This document shows positions 30,790 through 41,266 of a stretch of DNA of 64,000 nucleotides, one piece after another. The stretch comes from Saitoella complicata NRRL Y-17804 (lineage: Eukaryota; Ascomycota; Saitoellomycetes; Saitoellales; Saitoellaceae). The translations under genes were made by a program, and so were the position numbers. The stretch's first letter is position 1. Each line of letters begins with the position of its first letter. The stretch lies in the NCBI RefSeq assembly GCF_001661265.1, contig NW_017567013.1, positions 1-64,000 on the forward strand. Direction: 5' to 3'. Below the pieces are notes generated by a model. That model was not told where the DNA came from, ran no database searches, and saw only the letters and a list, made by a program, of their open reading frames with translations.

Positions 30790-33162
30790 ATGCTTCTTCA
30801 ACTATCCACCCTCACCCTCCTCCTCACCTCCCCCATCCTATCCACCGCATCACCCACCATCAATGCCGACCCGTCCTTCCCCCTGACGACAGGCGCCGGT
30901 GGTTGGGAATCAGCATACCAACAAGCCCTCGCCCTCGTCTCACAAATGTCCATCCCCGAAAAAGTCAACCTAACAACCGGTATCGGATCCCTCGGCCGTT
31001 GCGAAGGAAATACGGGATCTATTCCGCGTTTGGGAATCCCGGAGTTGTGTTTCCAGGATGGACCAGCAGGGATCCGGCCGACTGATTTCAACTCCGTTTT
31101 CCCCGCTGGAATTACCGCTGCCTCGACCTGGGATCGCGAACTCCTCCTCCAACGCGGTCTGGCATTGGGTGCCGAATGGCGCGGAAAAGGAATCAACGTC
31201 GCACTCGCCCCAGTCACCGGAGGCCCCCTCGGCCGTAACGCAGCCGGCGGCCGATTCTGGGAAGGCTTCGGCGCAGATCCCTACCTCCACGGCGCGGCAG
31301 CCTACGAAACCATCATCGGATGGCAATCAAACGGCGTCATCGCCACCGCGAAACACTGGATCGCTTACGAACAAGAAACATGGCGAAACACTAACTCCGG
31401 AGGTCCGGGGGCGGGGTATCCGTTTACGTTGACGAATTTCAATAATACGTATACGCTTTCGAGTAATGTTAGTGATCGGACGATGCATGAACTTTATATG
31501 TGGCCGTTTGCGGAGGCGTTGAGGGCCGGGGCTGGGGCGGTGATGTGTTCTTACAATCGTATTAACGGCACGCAGGCTTGTGAGGATCCGTACTCCCTCA
31601 ATCATCTTCTCAAGACGGAGCTCGACTTCCAAGGGTTCGTGATGTCCGATTGGGGAGCAACATACTCCACCATTCCCGCAGTCTTGGCAGGGGAGGATGT
31701 CGAGATGCCTGGAGGAGATCAATGGTTCGGACAAGGTCTCATTGAGTCAGTGAACAATGGCTCGGTGCCTGAGACGAGGTTGAATGACATGGTCACTCGT
31801 CTTCTCACGCCCTGGATCTTCTTGGGTCAGAACAACGGATCGTACCCCGAGACCAACTACAACGGCAATACCCTCGAGACCTACAACGCTACGACTGGCG
31901 AGGTAATCAACGAGCATGTTAACGTCCAGGACGACCATGCCGTCATCATCAAGAAGGTCGCGGAAGAGGGTACCATCCTCCTCAAGAACACCGATGGCGA
32001 CCGCGGATTGCCCCTCACCAACGTCAAGAAACTCGCTATGTTCGGTACAGACGCAGGCGCGAATCCCAAGGGTCCGAACTACTGCCAACAATGGATCCCC
32101 GGCTCTCAGCTCTGTCCGGTCGGGGCCTCGAACAACGGTACCCAAGCCGTCGGGTGGGGAAGTGGTGCCTCACTCTTCCCGTACCTCGTTGACCCGCTCG
32201 CTGCGATCAATGAACGTGCGTCACAGGAGCAGACCTTTGATGTTGAGTGGGTGCTTGAGGATTGGCCGGTTGGTGATAGCTGGGCCACCATTAATGCTAC
32301 TGCTCACCGTGCTACTCATTGTCTCGTCTTTGTACAGGCGAGGAGTGGAGAGGACAGTGATCGTCAGAACTTTACACTGTGGGATAACGGAGACAATCTC
32401 ATCAACACAGTCGCTGCAAACTGCCCTAACACCATTGTCGTGGAGCACGTCGTAGGACCCGTCTTGATGGAAGAATGGGTCGAGAACGAGAATGTCACTG
32501 CAATTCTCAACGCCCATCTCCCCGGGCAGGAAAGCGGTAACTCCCTGGTCTCAGTCCTCTTCGGCGACGTCAACCCCTCCGGAAAATTGCCGTATACGAT
32601 TGCTAAGAGTGCAGACGACTACATCCCCATCTTCGGAGAGTATGTGAATGACCCTCAAGTTTACTTCTCCGAAGAACTCCTTCTCGACTACCGCCGCTTC
32701 GATGCCTTGAATATCACCCCTCGCTACGAGTTCGGATTCGGATTGTCGTACACCACGTTCTCCTACTCCGACCTCGCCATTTCCGGCTCCGTCTCCTCCG
32801 GCCCTGCCGCTACCCCCGGTGAACAAAACGCCCCAGGCGGTTTCCCCTCACTATTCTCCACCGCTCTTAACATTACCGCAACCGTTGCAAACACGGGTGA
32901 CTGCACCGGTGCTGAAGTCGCCCAGCTCTACCTCGGTTTCCCGGCTTCCGCGAACGAACCTCCTCGTGTCCTCCGCGGCTTCGACAAGATCAGTTTGTGT
33001 GCCGGTGAGAGCGGACAAGTTACGTTCCCAGTTACGAAGAAGGATCTCAGTATCTGGGATGTGTATAGCCAGGGCTGGCAGATTGTGCAGGGCACGTACG
33101 ACGTGTATGTTGGTGCCAGCAGCCGTGATATCAAGTTGGTGTCGAACTTTATCGTTGCTTGA
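30790..33162 (+). CDS. Secreted GH3 beta-glucosidase
   Basis: A 790-residue intronless glycoside hydrolase family 3 enzyme with a signal peptide (MLLQLSTLTLLLTSPILSTAS). Order: N-terminal barrel with GPLGRNAAGGRFWEGF and ATAKHWIAYEQE, nucleophile Asp287 in GFVMSDWG, then the second alpha/beta domain (about 380-600) and a C-terminal fibronectin-III-like domain (about 690-785, LRGFDKISLCAGESG). Many N-glycosylation sequons are present. The family removes terminal glucose from cellobiose and other beta-glucosides outside the cell. The length is slightly below Aspergillus Bgl1 (about 860), close to the shorter secreted GH3 group. A TATA box lies 70 bp upstream. Confidence 0.95.
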   Translation: MLLQLSTLTLLLTSPILSTASPTINADPSFPLTTGAGGWESAYQQALALVSQMSIPEKVNLTTGIGSLGRCEGNTGSIPRLGIPELCFQDGPAGIRPTDFNSVFPAGITAASTWDRELLLQRGLALGAEWRGKGINVALAPVTGGPLGRNAAGGRFWEGFGADPYLHGAAAYETIIGWQSNGVIATAKHWIAYEQETWRNTNSGGPGAGYPFTLTNFNNTYTLSSNVSDRTMHELYMWPFAEALRAGAGAVMCSYNRINGTQACEDPYSLNHLLKTELDFQGFVMSDWGATYSTIPAVLAGEDVEMPGGDQWFGQGLIESVNNGSVPETRLNDMVTRLLTPWIFLGQNNGSYPETNYNGNTLETYNATTGEVINEHVNVQDDHAVIIKKVAEEGTILLKNTDGDRGLPLTNVKKLAMFGTDAGANPKGPNYCQQWIPGSQLCPVGASNNGTQAVGWGSGASLFPYLVDPLAAINERASQEQTFDVEWVLEDWPVGDSWATINATAHRATHCLVFVQARSGEDSDRQNFTLWDNGDNLINTVAANCPNTIVVEHVVGPVLMEEWVENENVTAILNAHLPGQESGNSLVSVLFGDVNPSGKLPYTIAKSADDYIPIFGEYVNDPQVYFSEELLLDYRRFDALNITPRYEFGFGLSYTTFSYSDLAISGSVSSGPAATPGEQNAPGGFPSLFSTALNITATVANTGDCTGAEVAQLYLGFPASANEPPRVLRGFDKISLCAGESGQVTFPVTKKDLSIWDVYSQGWQIVQGTYDVYVGASSRDIKLVSNFIVA

Positions 33163-33310
33163 GCGAAGCGAGGGTGAAAGACGGTATGAATGTAAGATTA
33201 CGTGTTTGGATGTTTGATTAGTGTCATCAGGTAACTTAGGACCAACTGAAATGGTATTCTTACGTCGTTGATGATATATGGGGTATGCCAATAAACTCCT
33301 GCCTTAGGCT

Positions 33311-35128
33311 TCAGCCTACAATCACATTCCACACCTGTCTAAATCGACCCTTCGGTAAGTTCGTTTCTCTATCGCCGACCTCGTCCATAACCTCAATGTT
33401 GTCCTCATAAATTTTCCTCCCAGCATCCAAGTCTGCCTCCTCCAAATTCACCCATTTCGTCTTATGCCACCACTTCCAGCCTAAGAAGAGCACCAGAAAA
33501 GCCGGCAAGACAACATACGCTACCACAAAATCGGCTGCAACAAATGGTTTGGCTGCCAATGTCGGGTACCCTTGCAGGAAAACAAGAACGACATTAGCGA
33601 TAAAGCCGATGTAGGCTCCGTACGGATACCACCTTGCTGTGAAATGAAGCTTGATATCTTTGTTCTGGGAAATGATTGCACGCCGAAATCGAATATGACA
33701 AAGAGAGATAATCGCCCAGGCAATGAAGGCTGAAACACCAGACATGTTGATGAGGTAACTGTACGCCTTTCCAGCGCCAGCACTCTGCTTCATCAACGAT
33801 ATGAGCCCGAAGAGGTTCGAGAAGATGAGTGCGGGAATCGGTACGCCGCGTTTGTTGATTTTGCTCAGGATCCGAGGTGCTTTTCCATCGCGTGCCATCA
33901 TGCAGACAACACGAGACGCCGCGTAAAGGGATGAGTTCACAGCCGAGATGATGGTGATTACCAGCACCGCGTTGACAAGGTGCGCACCAGCTGCCCATCC
34001 TGCACGTATAAACGCAATCGTGATGGGAGATGCACCAGTCTTCGACTTGGGTGAAAGTAGGTTCTCATCATTGTAAGGTACGAGGATACCCGTGAAGAAG
34101 ACGAAGCCAACGTAGATGAAGAGGATACGAAAGAAGACTTGTCGGATTGCGCGAGGGATGTTCTTCCGGGGGTCTTTGGATTCACCAGCGGTCAGACCCA
34201 CCATCTCTGTTCTGTTTCGTACAGTCAGTAAGGTCGTGAGCAAGTCACATCTGAGGGCTTAATCTTACCCAGCATAGTATGTTGCTGCCATAGCAAAAAC
34301 ACTGACTACCCCGCTGAACCCATCAGCAAATGCTCCAGGGTCCTTCCAATAGCGAAAGCCAATGTAGCCCGTATCACCAATGCCGCCCACATTGATGACG
34401 ACGCCGACGATGAAAAAAAGGAGGATGAAAACAACCTTCAAACTCGCCAACCAGAACTCCGTCTCCCCGTAGGCGTCAACCGACAACTAAGCAAAAGTTA
34501 GCGCAGAACCTTATGGACTTGATGCTTTACGTACAAATGAGAAAGCGAGGAAGAACACCCATAAAATGAGGATCCACGCCCATGTAGGAGGCGTATCATT
34601 GGTCCAGAAACTTAACACAACCGTTGCCGCCACGTACTCATTCGCGAGAATAGTAACCCACATATACCAATAATTCCATCCAAGTGCGAATCCCATAGCA
34701 TCATCGCCGAATCGACCAGCCCAGGTCACAAAAGACCCAGTTTCAGGAAATACTGTTGCGAGTTCGCCTAAGGATTGCATGGTGAGGTAGAGGACGGCGC
34801 CAATAAGGCAATAGGCGATAAATATGCCACTGGGTCCGCCAGTTGCAAGAGCGGTCCCGGTACCGACGAGAAGGCCGGGCCCAATGATACCGCCAATGGA
34901 GATCATCATGAGGTGTCGCGACAACAGCTTTCGTTTGACATCGTGTCCACCAGTCGGCGACGTATTTGATTCCGTCGATCCAGGTGACTTGCTCGATTGC
35001 AACTCATATTCACCATTCTTGTCCAATCCGCCCTGGTCCATTGCCTGCGCTTGTTCTGGGTTACCCATCTTTGCAAGTGAACTCGACTCTCCCGGATCAG
35101 GAGGTAGACGAGCGTATTTGAAGCTCAT
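33311..35128 (-). CDS. Amino-acid permease, AAT (YAT) family
   Basis: Three exons (34535-35128, 34269-34486 and 33311-34211) with introns of 48 and 57 bp encode 570 residues. The second intron splits the Gly codon of YYAGTEMVGLTAGES, the family signature, which confirms the splice. Further signatures are HLMMISIGGIIGPGLLVGTG in TM1 and FPETGSFVTWAGRF. Twelve membrane segments are expected, with cytosolic tails. These plasma-membrane permeases import amino acids with protons, and specificity cannot be read from sequence. The start chosen (MSFKYARLPPD) gives an N-tail of usual length. The frame is open upstream, but that extension is Arg-rich and non-conserved. Confidence 0.93.
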
Positions 35129-35360
35129 CGCGAGAGGATGATGCGGGACGGTCGGCAGAGCACGCAATTGGGGGCGGAGAGCGCGGCCATGGAACAGTAA
35201 TTGCAATCGGTAGCGCAACCTTAATTTCAGCGAAGCGAGGTTATACATACCGAATGCGAGAATATTCCGATCAGGTGATCCGTTAAATTTGAGGATTATG
35301 TCAGCTGCCGCGATTGAAGAGGAGCGCGTTCGTCGAAGATGAGGGAGGTTGACTTTCATT

Positions 35361-36265
35361 TCAAGATCGGGCGCCGCCGTGCGGGTGATTTCCTTCCGTA
35401 ACGTGACGTTCGCCGAGCTTCTTGACCCAAATCTGATTCCCAATCTTTGCCTTTACTTCCTTTACTCGAATCGTCTTGCTGGTGTCCTTCCACAAAGCTT
35501 GAAGTTCCTCGCCAAACTCCTCCACGAACTGCAACAATTGCTTGACCTTCATCTCCTCGCCGCCCAACCTCCACGCTATACTTACATGAAACCGTGCTGT
35601 ATCAACCGTGTATAGCGCAGGTTGCTTAAACTGTTTCATCACTGCTTCCAGTGCCCTCAGCACTCCACCAAACTCGGATATGCCCTCATTGACTTCGAGC
35701 ACGAGAAAGGTGCGGGTTCGTTCATCATTCACAAAGGTAGAGATATTATCCAGCGTCATCTCAAATGGCTCGATATCTGCCAAAACGCGGCTAAGAGCTC
35801 GAGTGAAGTCTTCGCGTTCATCGGTCCAAAGCGTAAGTGGGCGCGACAAGGAGATATGGAGGGCAAGTTGATTCCCAAGCTCACTGACCAACAACGAAGT
35901 CCACCCCTTATCCAAACTGCCAGCTTTTTTCACAATTCGGTCCAGGATAGACATAAGCTTGACGTCTGGCCAGACTGCAGCGCATACATAGTTAGCATCA
36001 ACCTTGAGCCTCCCAACACAAGCGGCAATGAACACGTACATTCTGTGTATATATGCGTCGCCCATTGTCCCTCAACATGTCTATGCGCCCGCTTCCGACC
36101 TTGATGAAATGCCGGATCGTCTCCCACTCGTGGTTTGGTAGCGTACAGATTGTGGAAAGTCGATGGAAGGGACGGCAGAGTCGACACGGCAGCAGGTTCG
36201 ACGGCAGGATCACGCTCGTTCGCATCGTCATCTGAGGAAGAATCGTATTGGACAAGGGTGGTCAT
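35361..36265 (-). CDS. USB1: U6 snRNA 3' phosphodiesterase Usb1
   Basis: Two exons (36040-36265 and 35361-35974) with a 65 bp intron (GTACGT, branch GATGCTAAC, acceptor GCAG) give 279 residues. The join reads WATHIYTEFWPDVKL, as expected between the N-terminal part and the 2H phosphoesterase fold. Both HxS active-site motifs are present: LALHISLS and ARFHVSIAW. The acidic start (QYDSSSDDD) is common in fungal homologues. Usb1/Mpn1 trims and caps the U6 snRNA 3' end in the nucleus, protecting it for spliceosome use. The gene lies 232 bp upstream of the amino-acid permease on the same strand. Confidence 0.92.
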
Positions 36266-37121
36266 TGGGACCGTGGCCGAGATATAAGCGACAATTGGAC
36301 GTCTGTTGAGGATCGTTATCGATACCGATGGGGCTGGAGAGGGGTTAGGGTTTTACGCCGTTTCGAATGTCAGCTCAGCTGCGTTGTGAAGCCAGGCGAG
36401 TCTACAAAGAAGTGCATTGATCTTGCTACAGTTCCCTGTAACCGCGGCTGTCTGTGTACAGCTCTTGTTCGTTGGAAGCTCGAGGAAATATTTCCCGGGT
36501 TTCAAGTATTAGCGATCACGGGTTCGTGATGATTTTATGAAGAAAACGAATCAAGAAAGCGAATCTTGCTTACGGATCACGATGAAGTCCGGAAACAGTT
36601 TCGAGTTTATGGCTTTTTCAAAAAGGTTTAAGAGGATATGCTTGATCCTGATCTCCTCGTTGATGAAATGACTTCAGAGGTCGAGACTCTGCATTACAAC
36701 ACGGGACACTATGGAAGCGATTATGTACCCAGTAACCAACGAAGGATGTCTTCAGGATATGTGTAGCATATGTGTCATATAAATGACTCTGGCGTCCAGG
36801 TGCTTTTGGAGCCCTTGGGTTACTGGCCATGGACAGGATCTCCTACATCTTCATGAGTCTCCTGCAGGAGCATATATTCATCATGGATCGGTTGGGCTTA
36901 TCCTAAGACCCACCATGGCTAGTTGCAGGACGGTAGGCAACGAACTTGAGCGGAGGGTCGAACGGTAGGGTTTCAAGGCGCGGGCTGCCACGATGTTCGG
37001 CACGTAAGGACATGTACAAACCGCCCGGATAAGGTATATAAGGTATATTGGGGATAAGTTCACAAAGCCGCCTAGGTAATAACACGTGCACACACCCAAT
37101 TTCAATGGCGGGTCTGCTTCT
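36266..37121. other. Intergenic region, 856 bp
   Basis: No gene or RNA recognised. A single GGGGTTAGGGTTTTACG at about 36340 resembles telomere repeat but is too short to count as an interstitial array. Confidence 0.5.
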
Positions 37122-38270
37122 TCATGACTTCTTTCTAAACTTCTTCTCGCGCTGATTGTCTTGACGCTTATCAGCTTCATCCCCCAACTCCGAGAGGTTG
37201 GGTGGCTTTGGACATCCCATAGATGCCCAGTAATTGATATCTGCGATCTTCCATTCCACATCATCTCTTAACAACCCAAACTCATCGAGATAAGTTTCCT
37301 CCTCATTCATCCACGGCGTTTCGAGCGTTACGACAACAGATCGGACGAACGAGATTGGCTCTCCGCTCCCCTGAATCGTGAAACGCCCTACAACTCGGAC
37401 ATCAACACGCGTAATCACGCCATTGTCGGCGCTGACGGTGGCTTCCTTTGCGGAGTCAACGTACGGGTTACGTTCGATCCGGTCCCAGTCCACACGAACG
37501 TATGTCCTCCCTTCAACGGGAATATTATCACGATGGTGTGGACACCTCAAGTCGTTATACTCAATGCCTTTCCTTGTGCCAGATCTTGTAGAAATCTTGA
37601 TGATCTCTGCGTCTTCGAGATGCTCCAGTGCGACAGGAAGACGCACGGCGCCGGCCTTGGGGTCGCCACGGGATATCTTCTGGTATGGTTCCAAACAGCG
37701 GTGGAAGTTGCAGGTAACCAAGGGTGCAACGGATTCCAGATTATTGCCGGATAAAACGCCGAGAAAGCTTCTGAGAGCCAGGGCGCCAGCACGAGCCCAT
37801 TCGTTGTTGAAGTAGTCTGGGGGAAACCGGTTTTCGAGTGATTGACGATATGGAAGAAGGATAAACCATGATATAAAACGTGTCTCAAGTAGGATTTTGA
37901 AGGTCGGCCGAAAGGCCCCAACATCCATCGCTACGAATAGTTGCCCAAACGTTGTGTTGAAGGGTGACGGATAAACATCGGCATGGAACAGGTATGGATA
38001 CTGTCGTAGCCCCTGTTTCAACGATTGGCCACGAGGGAAATCATCATAGAATTGCCAGACGCTTGGGCTAGTGTTAGGCATTTCGGGCCTTTTAGGCCCT
38101 TCAGTAACTGGAGGCCAAGGCCCTTTCAACATTCTCAGCCAAGGTAATGGTCTCCCAAATGATACACCTCTCGTGCTCTTTACCGGCAGCTGGTACATCG
38201 ACGGCAGCCAACAAGCTGGCGAAGAGGTGATGCGCCGATATGGAAGGCCTAAGACGTGCCCCCTAGTCAT
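37122..38270 (-). CDS. Possible mitochondrial Tim44/mL45-like protein
   Basis: A 382-residue single-exon protein. The first ~50 residues are Arg- and Ser-rich with few acids, compatible with a mitochondrial presequence. The C-terminal half (ALRSFLGVLSGNNLESVAPLVT, then a beta-rich section to VEWKIADINYWASM) has the pattern of the Tim44-like/NTF2-like fold seen in Tim44, Mba1 and ribosomal protein mL45. The tail is very basic (KRQDNQREKKFRKKS). If correct, it would bind the inner membrane or the mitoribosome. The assignment rests on pattern recognition, with no catalytic motif to check, so function is tentative; the open frame itself is convincing. Confidence 0.6.
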   Translation of the reverse strand: MTRGHVLGLPYRRITSSPACWLPSMYQLPVKSTRGVSFGRPLPWLRMLKGPWPPVTEGPKRPEMPNTSPSVWQFYDDFPRGQSLKQGLRQYPYLFHADVYPSPFNTTFGQLFVAMDVGAFRPTFKILLETRFISWFILLPYRQSLENRFPPDYFNNEWARAGALALRSFLGVLSGNNLESVAPLVTCNFHRCLEPYQKISRGDPKAGAVRLPVALEHLEDAEIIKISTRSGTRKGIEYNDLRCPHHRDNIPVEGRTYVRVDWDRIERNPYVDSAKEATVSADNGVITRVDVRVVGRFTIQGSGEPISFVRSVVVTLETPWMNEEETYLDEFGLLRDDVEWKIADINYWASMGCPKPPNLSELGDEADKRQDNQREKKFRKKS

Positions 38271-38881
38271 AATAGAAAACCAACGATTCCGTTAATTGCG
38301 ATTGCATTTGCAATTGATTCCAGTTGCAGTGGTGGGTGCTACCCGACGTACTAGGCACCTAATGCACGAGTGAGGTCTGCAAATCTGCGCTGTTCTCCGC
38401 GCGTCGTGGGAATCAGTGCAAGTCACTGAAAAATGGGGTTTGTCGCACAAATCAAGCTCGAGCTAATCCCCGAGCTAAAGGTCGGAAAGCCACCTTCTCG
38501 GAGCCAAAATGCCCTTCACCTGCAACCCCTGCTGCCTGGAAAACGCAAAAAAAAAACATGGAAAACGACTTCCCCTCACACAACATGCATTCCTCATGTT
38601 TTCGAGGCATCTTGATCTATACCATTGACCTCGAGATGTTCGTCCATGTACATTTTCCAAGCTCAACACCTAGTCCCTTGTCTGATGCCAAGTTTTTCAT
38701 GACTCAACAACGTTGCAACCGTCGTGTCAAGCACAGTGCTATAAACATATAAAACGATCAACAAGAGCCCGGTTGATGACAGGAAGCGCAAGCTCGTCAT
38801 TATAACGTCACTTCGCTTGGACAGCCCTCAACTCCTATAGCGATTGGCCTTGGCAAAGTTGCGCTTTTTCCGAGACTCAAG

Positions 38882-39332
38882 TCAAGTGATAGCTTTGCCA
38901 TATTTGGTGAGAAGGGTAGAGCAGAGATTGTCATGTAAGAGAGCGCCATAAGCGCAGACAACATCCGAAATAATTCGAAGTCTGTGCTCGGTAAAAGGGC
39001 TTCCCACCTGCTCTGCGTACGTGTCCGAGATTCCTGATATGAGAGCGATTTCTTCCAAACAAGTCACCGCATGCTTCTTTGCGACGACGGGACGCCTTCG
39101 CTATGTAGAACATGAACTGCGCGGATACTTCTCGACCCAGGTCAATGTCGTAGTCGTCGAACCAGTTGTCTTCATCAGAGGCAACAGAGTCATCAGACAG
39201 GCTCGTGGCCAGCGGTGGTGGAGTCATTCTGGAGACGTCTTGGTCATCCAAACTGGTCGGGTCGACGTCGTCTTTGAAGCTCAGCAAATCGCCGAAACAG
39301 TCATCATCGCACGCAGAGCGCTTCATCCTCAC
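38882..39332 (-). pseudogene. Hypothetical acidic protein, apparent frameshift
   Basis: I do not recognise this product. A first frame (39332 to about 39067) encodes an acidic segment with DDSVASDEDNWFDDYDIDLG, followed by QFMFYIAKASRRRKEA. The natural continuation, TCLEEIALISGISDTYAEQV and so on to KYGKAIT, lies in a second frame that overlaps it and runs to 38882. The two join only with a one-base shift near 39068, or with an implausibly short 34 bp intron. It is either a recently broken gene or a sequence error. Both halves look like real helical protein rather than shadow frames. Confidence 0.35.
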
Positions 39333-40479
39333 CTTCTTTTTTGACTGTTGTTGCTGTTCTTCTCGCTTGCGAACGTCTTCAGCTCAAAGCATGTGCTTAT
39401 ATGCCATCCTGATACCGAATATGTGCCGGCTTGGACGCAGGGCGTCTTGTAGGGTCAACAAGCCTGGTCCTAGGAAAAGAGAACTGGGGCGCCTTGGTGA
39501 GCCGTCGTGGGCGACCAGACATTGTTGTCGATGTGGAAGCCCGCTAGGGATTGAATCCTATTTGGATAGGTAGGCGAAAGCTTCAAGAGCTTTGACGAAG
39601 TGTTCTGGGTTCTGAATGACCAAACTCGGATGGAACAAAAAGAAGGTAACTGAAATGGATTGAAATACTCCAACTTGCCAGGAAAGGACGACGGATGTTT
39701 ACATTAAGGCAAGATCACGGACTTGCAATTGATGCGAGCAGGGATGAAGTGAATTAATATCAACAAATCCAGCCAGGCCAAGGTTCGCCTAAGTTACTGT
39801 ATCGAGTCCTTATGACAATGTGAATGATTTCAAACTAGATAGGCCTGTGTTGATATTTTTTGTTGAGGACAGTTTTCTTTTTCCAGAGGTTGGAGCTCGA
39901 AGGTCAGCTCGAGGTCGGTTTGGGCGCAAATTTTGGTCCTTTCGGTGATTTGCACCAGTTTCCGCGACGCGCGGAGAACAGCGCTGATTTGCAGACTTCT
40001 CCCGCGCATTGGGTCTTGATCATTCCACAACCCATTTTCTTCATTTCACACCCCAGCGCCAACAAAAAACTCAGGATATCTCGCCAACCGCAAATCGGAT
40101 CTCGGAGGGTAGAGAGTATATAGACTGATAAAAGTCCCCTGAATCCGTTCCCACCTTCAAATTCGGATTTGAAGGTTCCTGGGAGAAGATACCAACTGTT
40201 TCTCACCTCTCAGCCCGGCGCTGCGGCTGGTGTGGCACAGCGCATATATGCATAAATCTGCACATCACATCTCAGCAGTATTTGGCAGAGTACAGCAGCT
40301 GGTGGAGTGAAATATGCGAGTTAAAGGTATCAGGATATTCACAAAGTTACTCTCTATCTTTCTATGCTCTTGCCGTATTTCCAAGTTCAATGACTGTTGA
40401 GATATCTTTGAAGTTGTGAGTGCGCCGGGGTGTGAAATGAAGATTTAGGGGTGTGGAATGATCAGGACCCCGCGCATTA

Positions 40480-41088
40480 CTGCTGTGTGCAAAATTCTTG
40501 ACGTAACTTTCCCATGTGCGCGCGAATCGCAAACTCCATATGACAAAAACCCCTAAAATAACATAGATAAAGGCCTCGGAGGCCGAGTAAGGGTTCAAAC
40601 TGATCATACCTATCCTCAGCAATCACGTCGTGCCACCGGTTTTGGGCCACAAGGCCTCTCTCAGTCGCTTCATGCTGAAAATGTGTTTTTAGTTATATGA
40701 AAGAAACACCCCCTGGAAGCCGTGAGGGATGCAGCTCCGGGTCCCATGTGATAGAGGGAGCTTAGACGAACATGTTCTGCGTGCGGTTTCTTTGATTCTA
40801 ATAGTTTTTGAGGTTTGTGGGTCCAGAGAGTGTTTTCGATGCTTTCATGCATGTTTATGCAATATCATGCACCTATGGCAAAATCCTGCATAATGTCACA
40901 ACTCTATGAGAAACGGTACTACACGCATTTTGAGGACATCTATCGATTCCTAAGAGTATGATCTATCGACTTTCAGCCTGAAATCGCCCTCCCAAGCCTT
41001 GTCTATGAAGATGGGGGGGGGTTCATGAAACTGTCCCCGCGCAGATAGGCTGTAAAATGCGCCGCGTCAAGAATTTTGCACACAGCAG
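40480..41088. mobile_element. Complete 609 bp TIR element with TA target duplication
   Basis: A perfect 24 bp terminal inverted repeat bounds this element: 40480-40503 (containing GTGCAAAATTCTTGAC) and 41065-41088 (containing GTCAAGAATTTTGCAC). Each end is flanked by TA (40478-40479 and 41089-41090). TA duplication points to the Tc1/mariner superfamily. The inside has no long open frame, so it is a non-autonomous, MITE-like copy. Its right half matches the truncated copy at 17635-17971. Confidence 0.88.
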
Positions 41089-41266
41089 TAGGTGTCATGC
41101 AGCTGTCCCGCTGACGTCGAACATATCAGCCTGAAATCTTGAATATAGGAACTCGAGTTCTCTGAGCTGGCGATATCCTCCTTCAACTGAGCAGCTCTTT
41201 CGGAGCAGAACTCTACTCGTACCGCGTCGAAACGCTCGACAAATGTTACGTTCCCGGTGATCGAGC

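Larger units (their letters stand above)
38271..41266. other. 3 kb gene-poor region with a transposon
   Basis: The region contains a doubtful gene (38882-39332) and a complete TIR element (40480-41088), both listed separately. The rest has only short frames without features. The VPS8 promoter is in the last ~180 bp. Confidence 0.5.

Noticed and set aside
36338-36354. GGGGTTAGGGTTTTACG as an interstitial telomere
   Set aside because: Less than two units and no flanking degenerate repeats.
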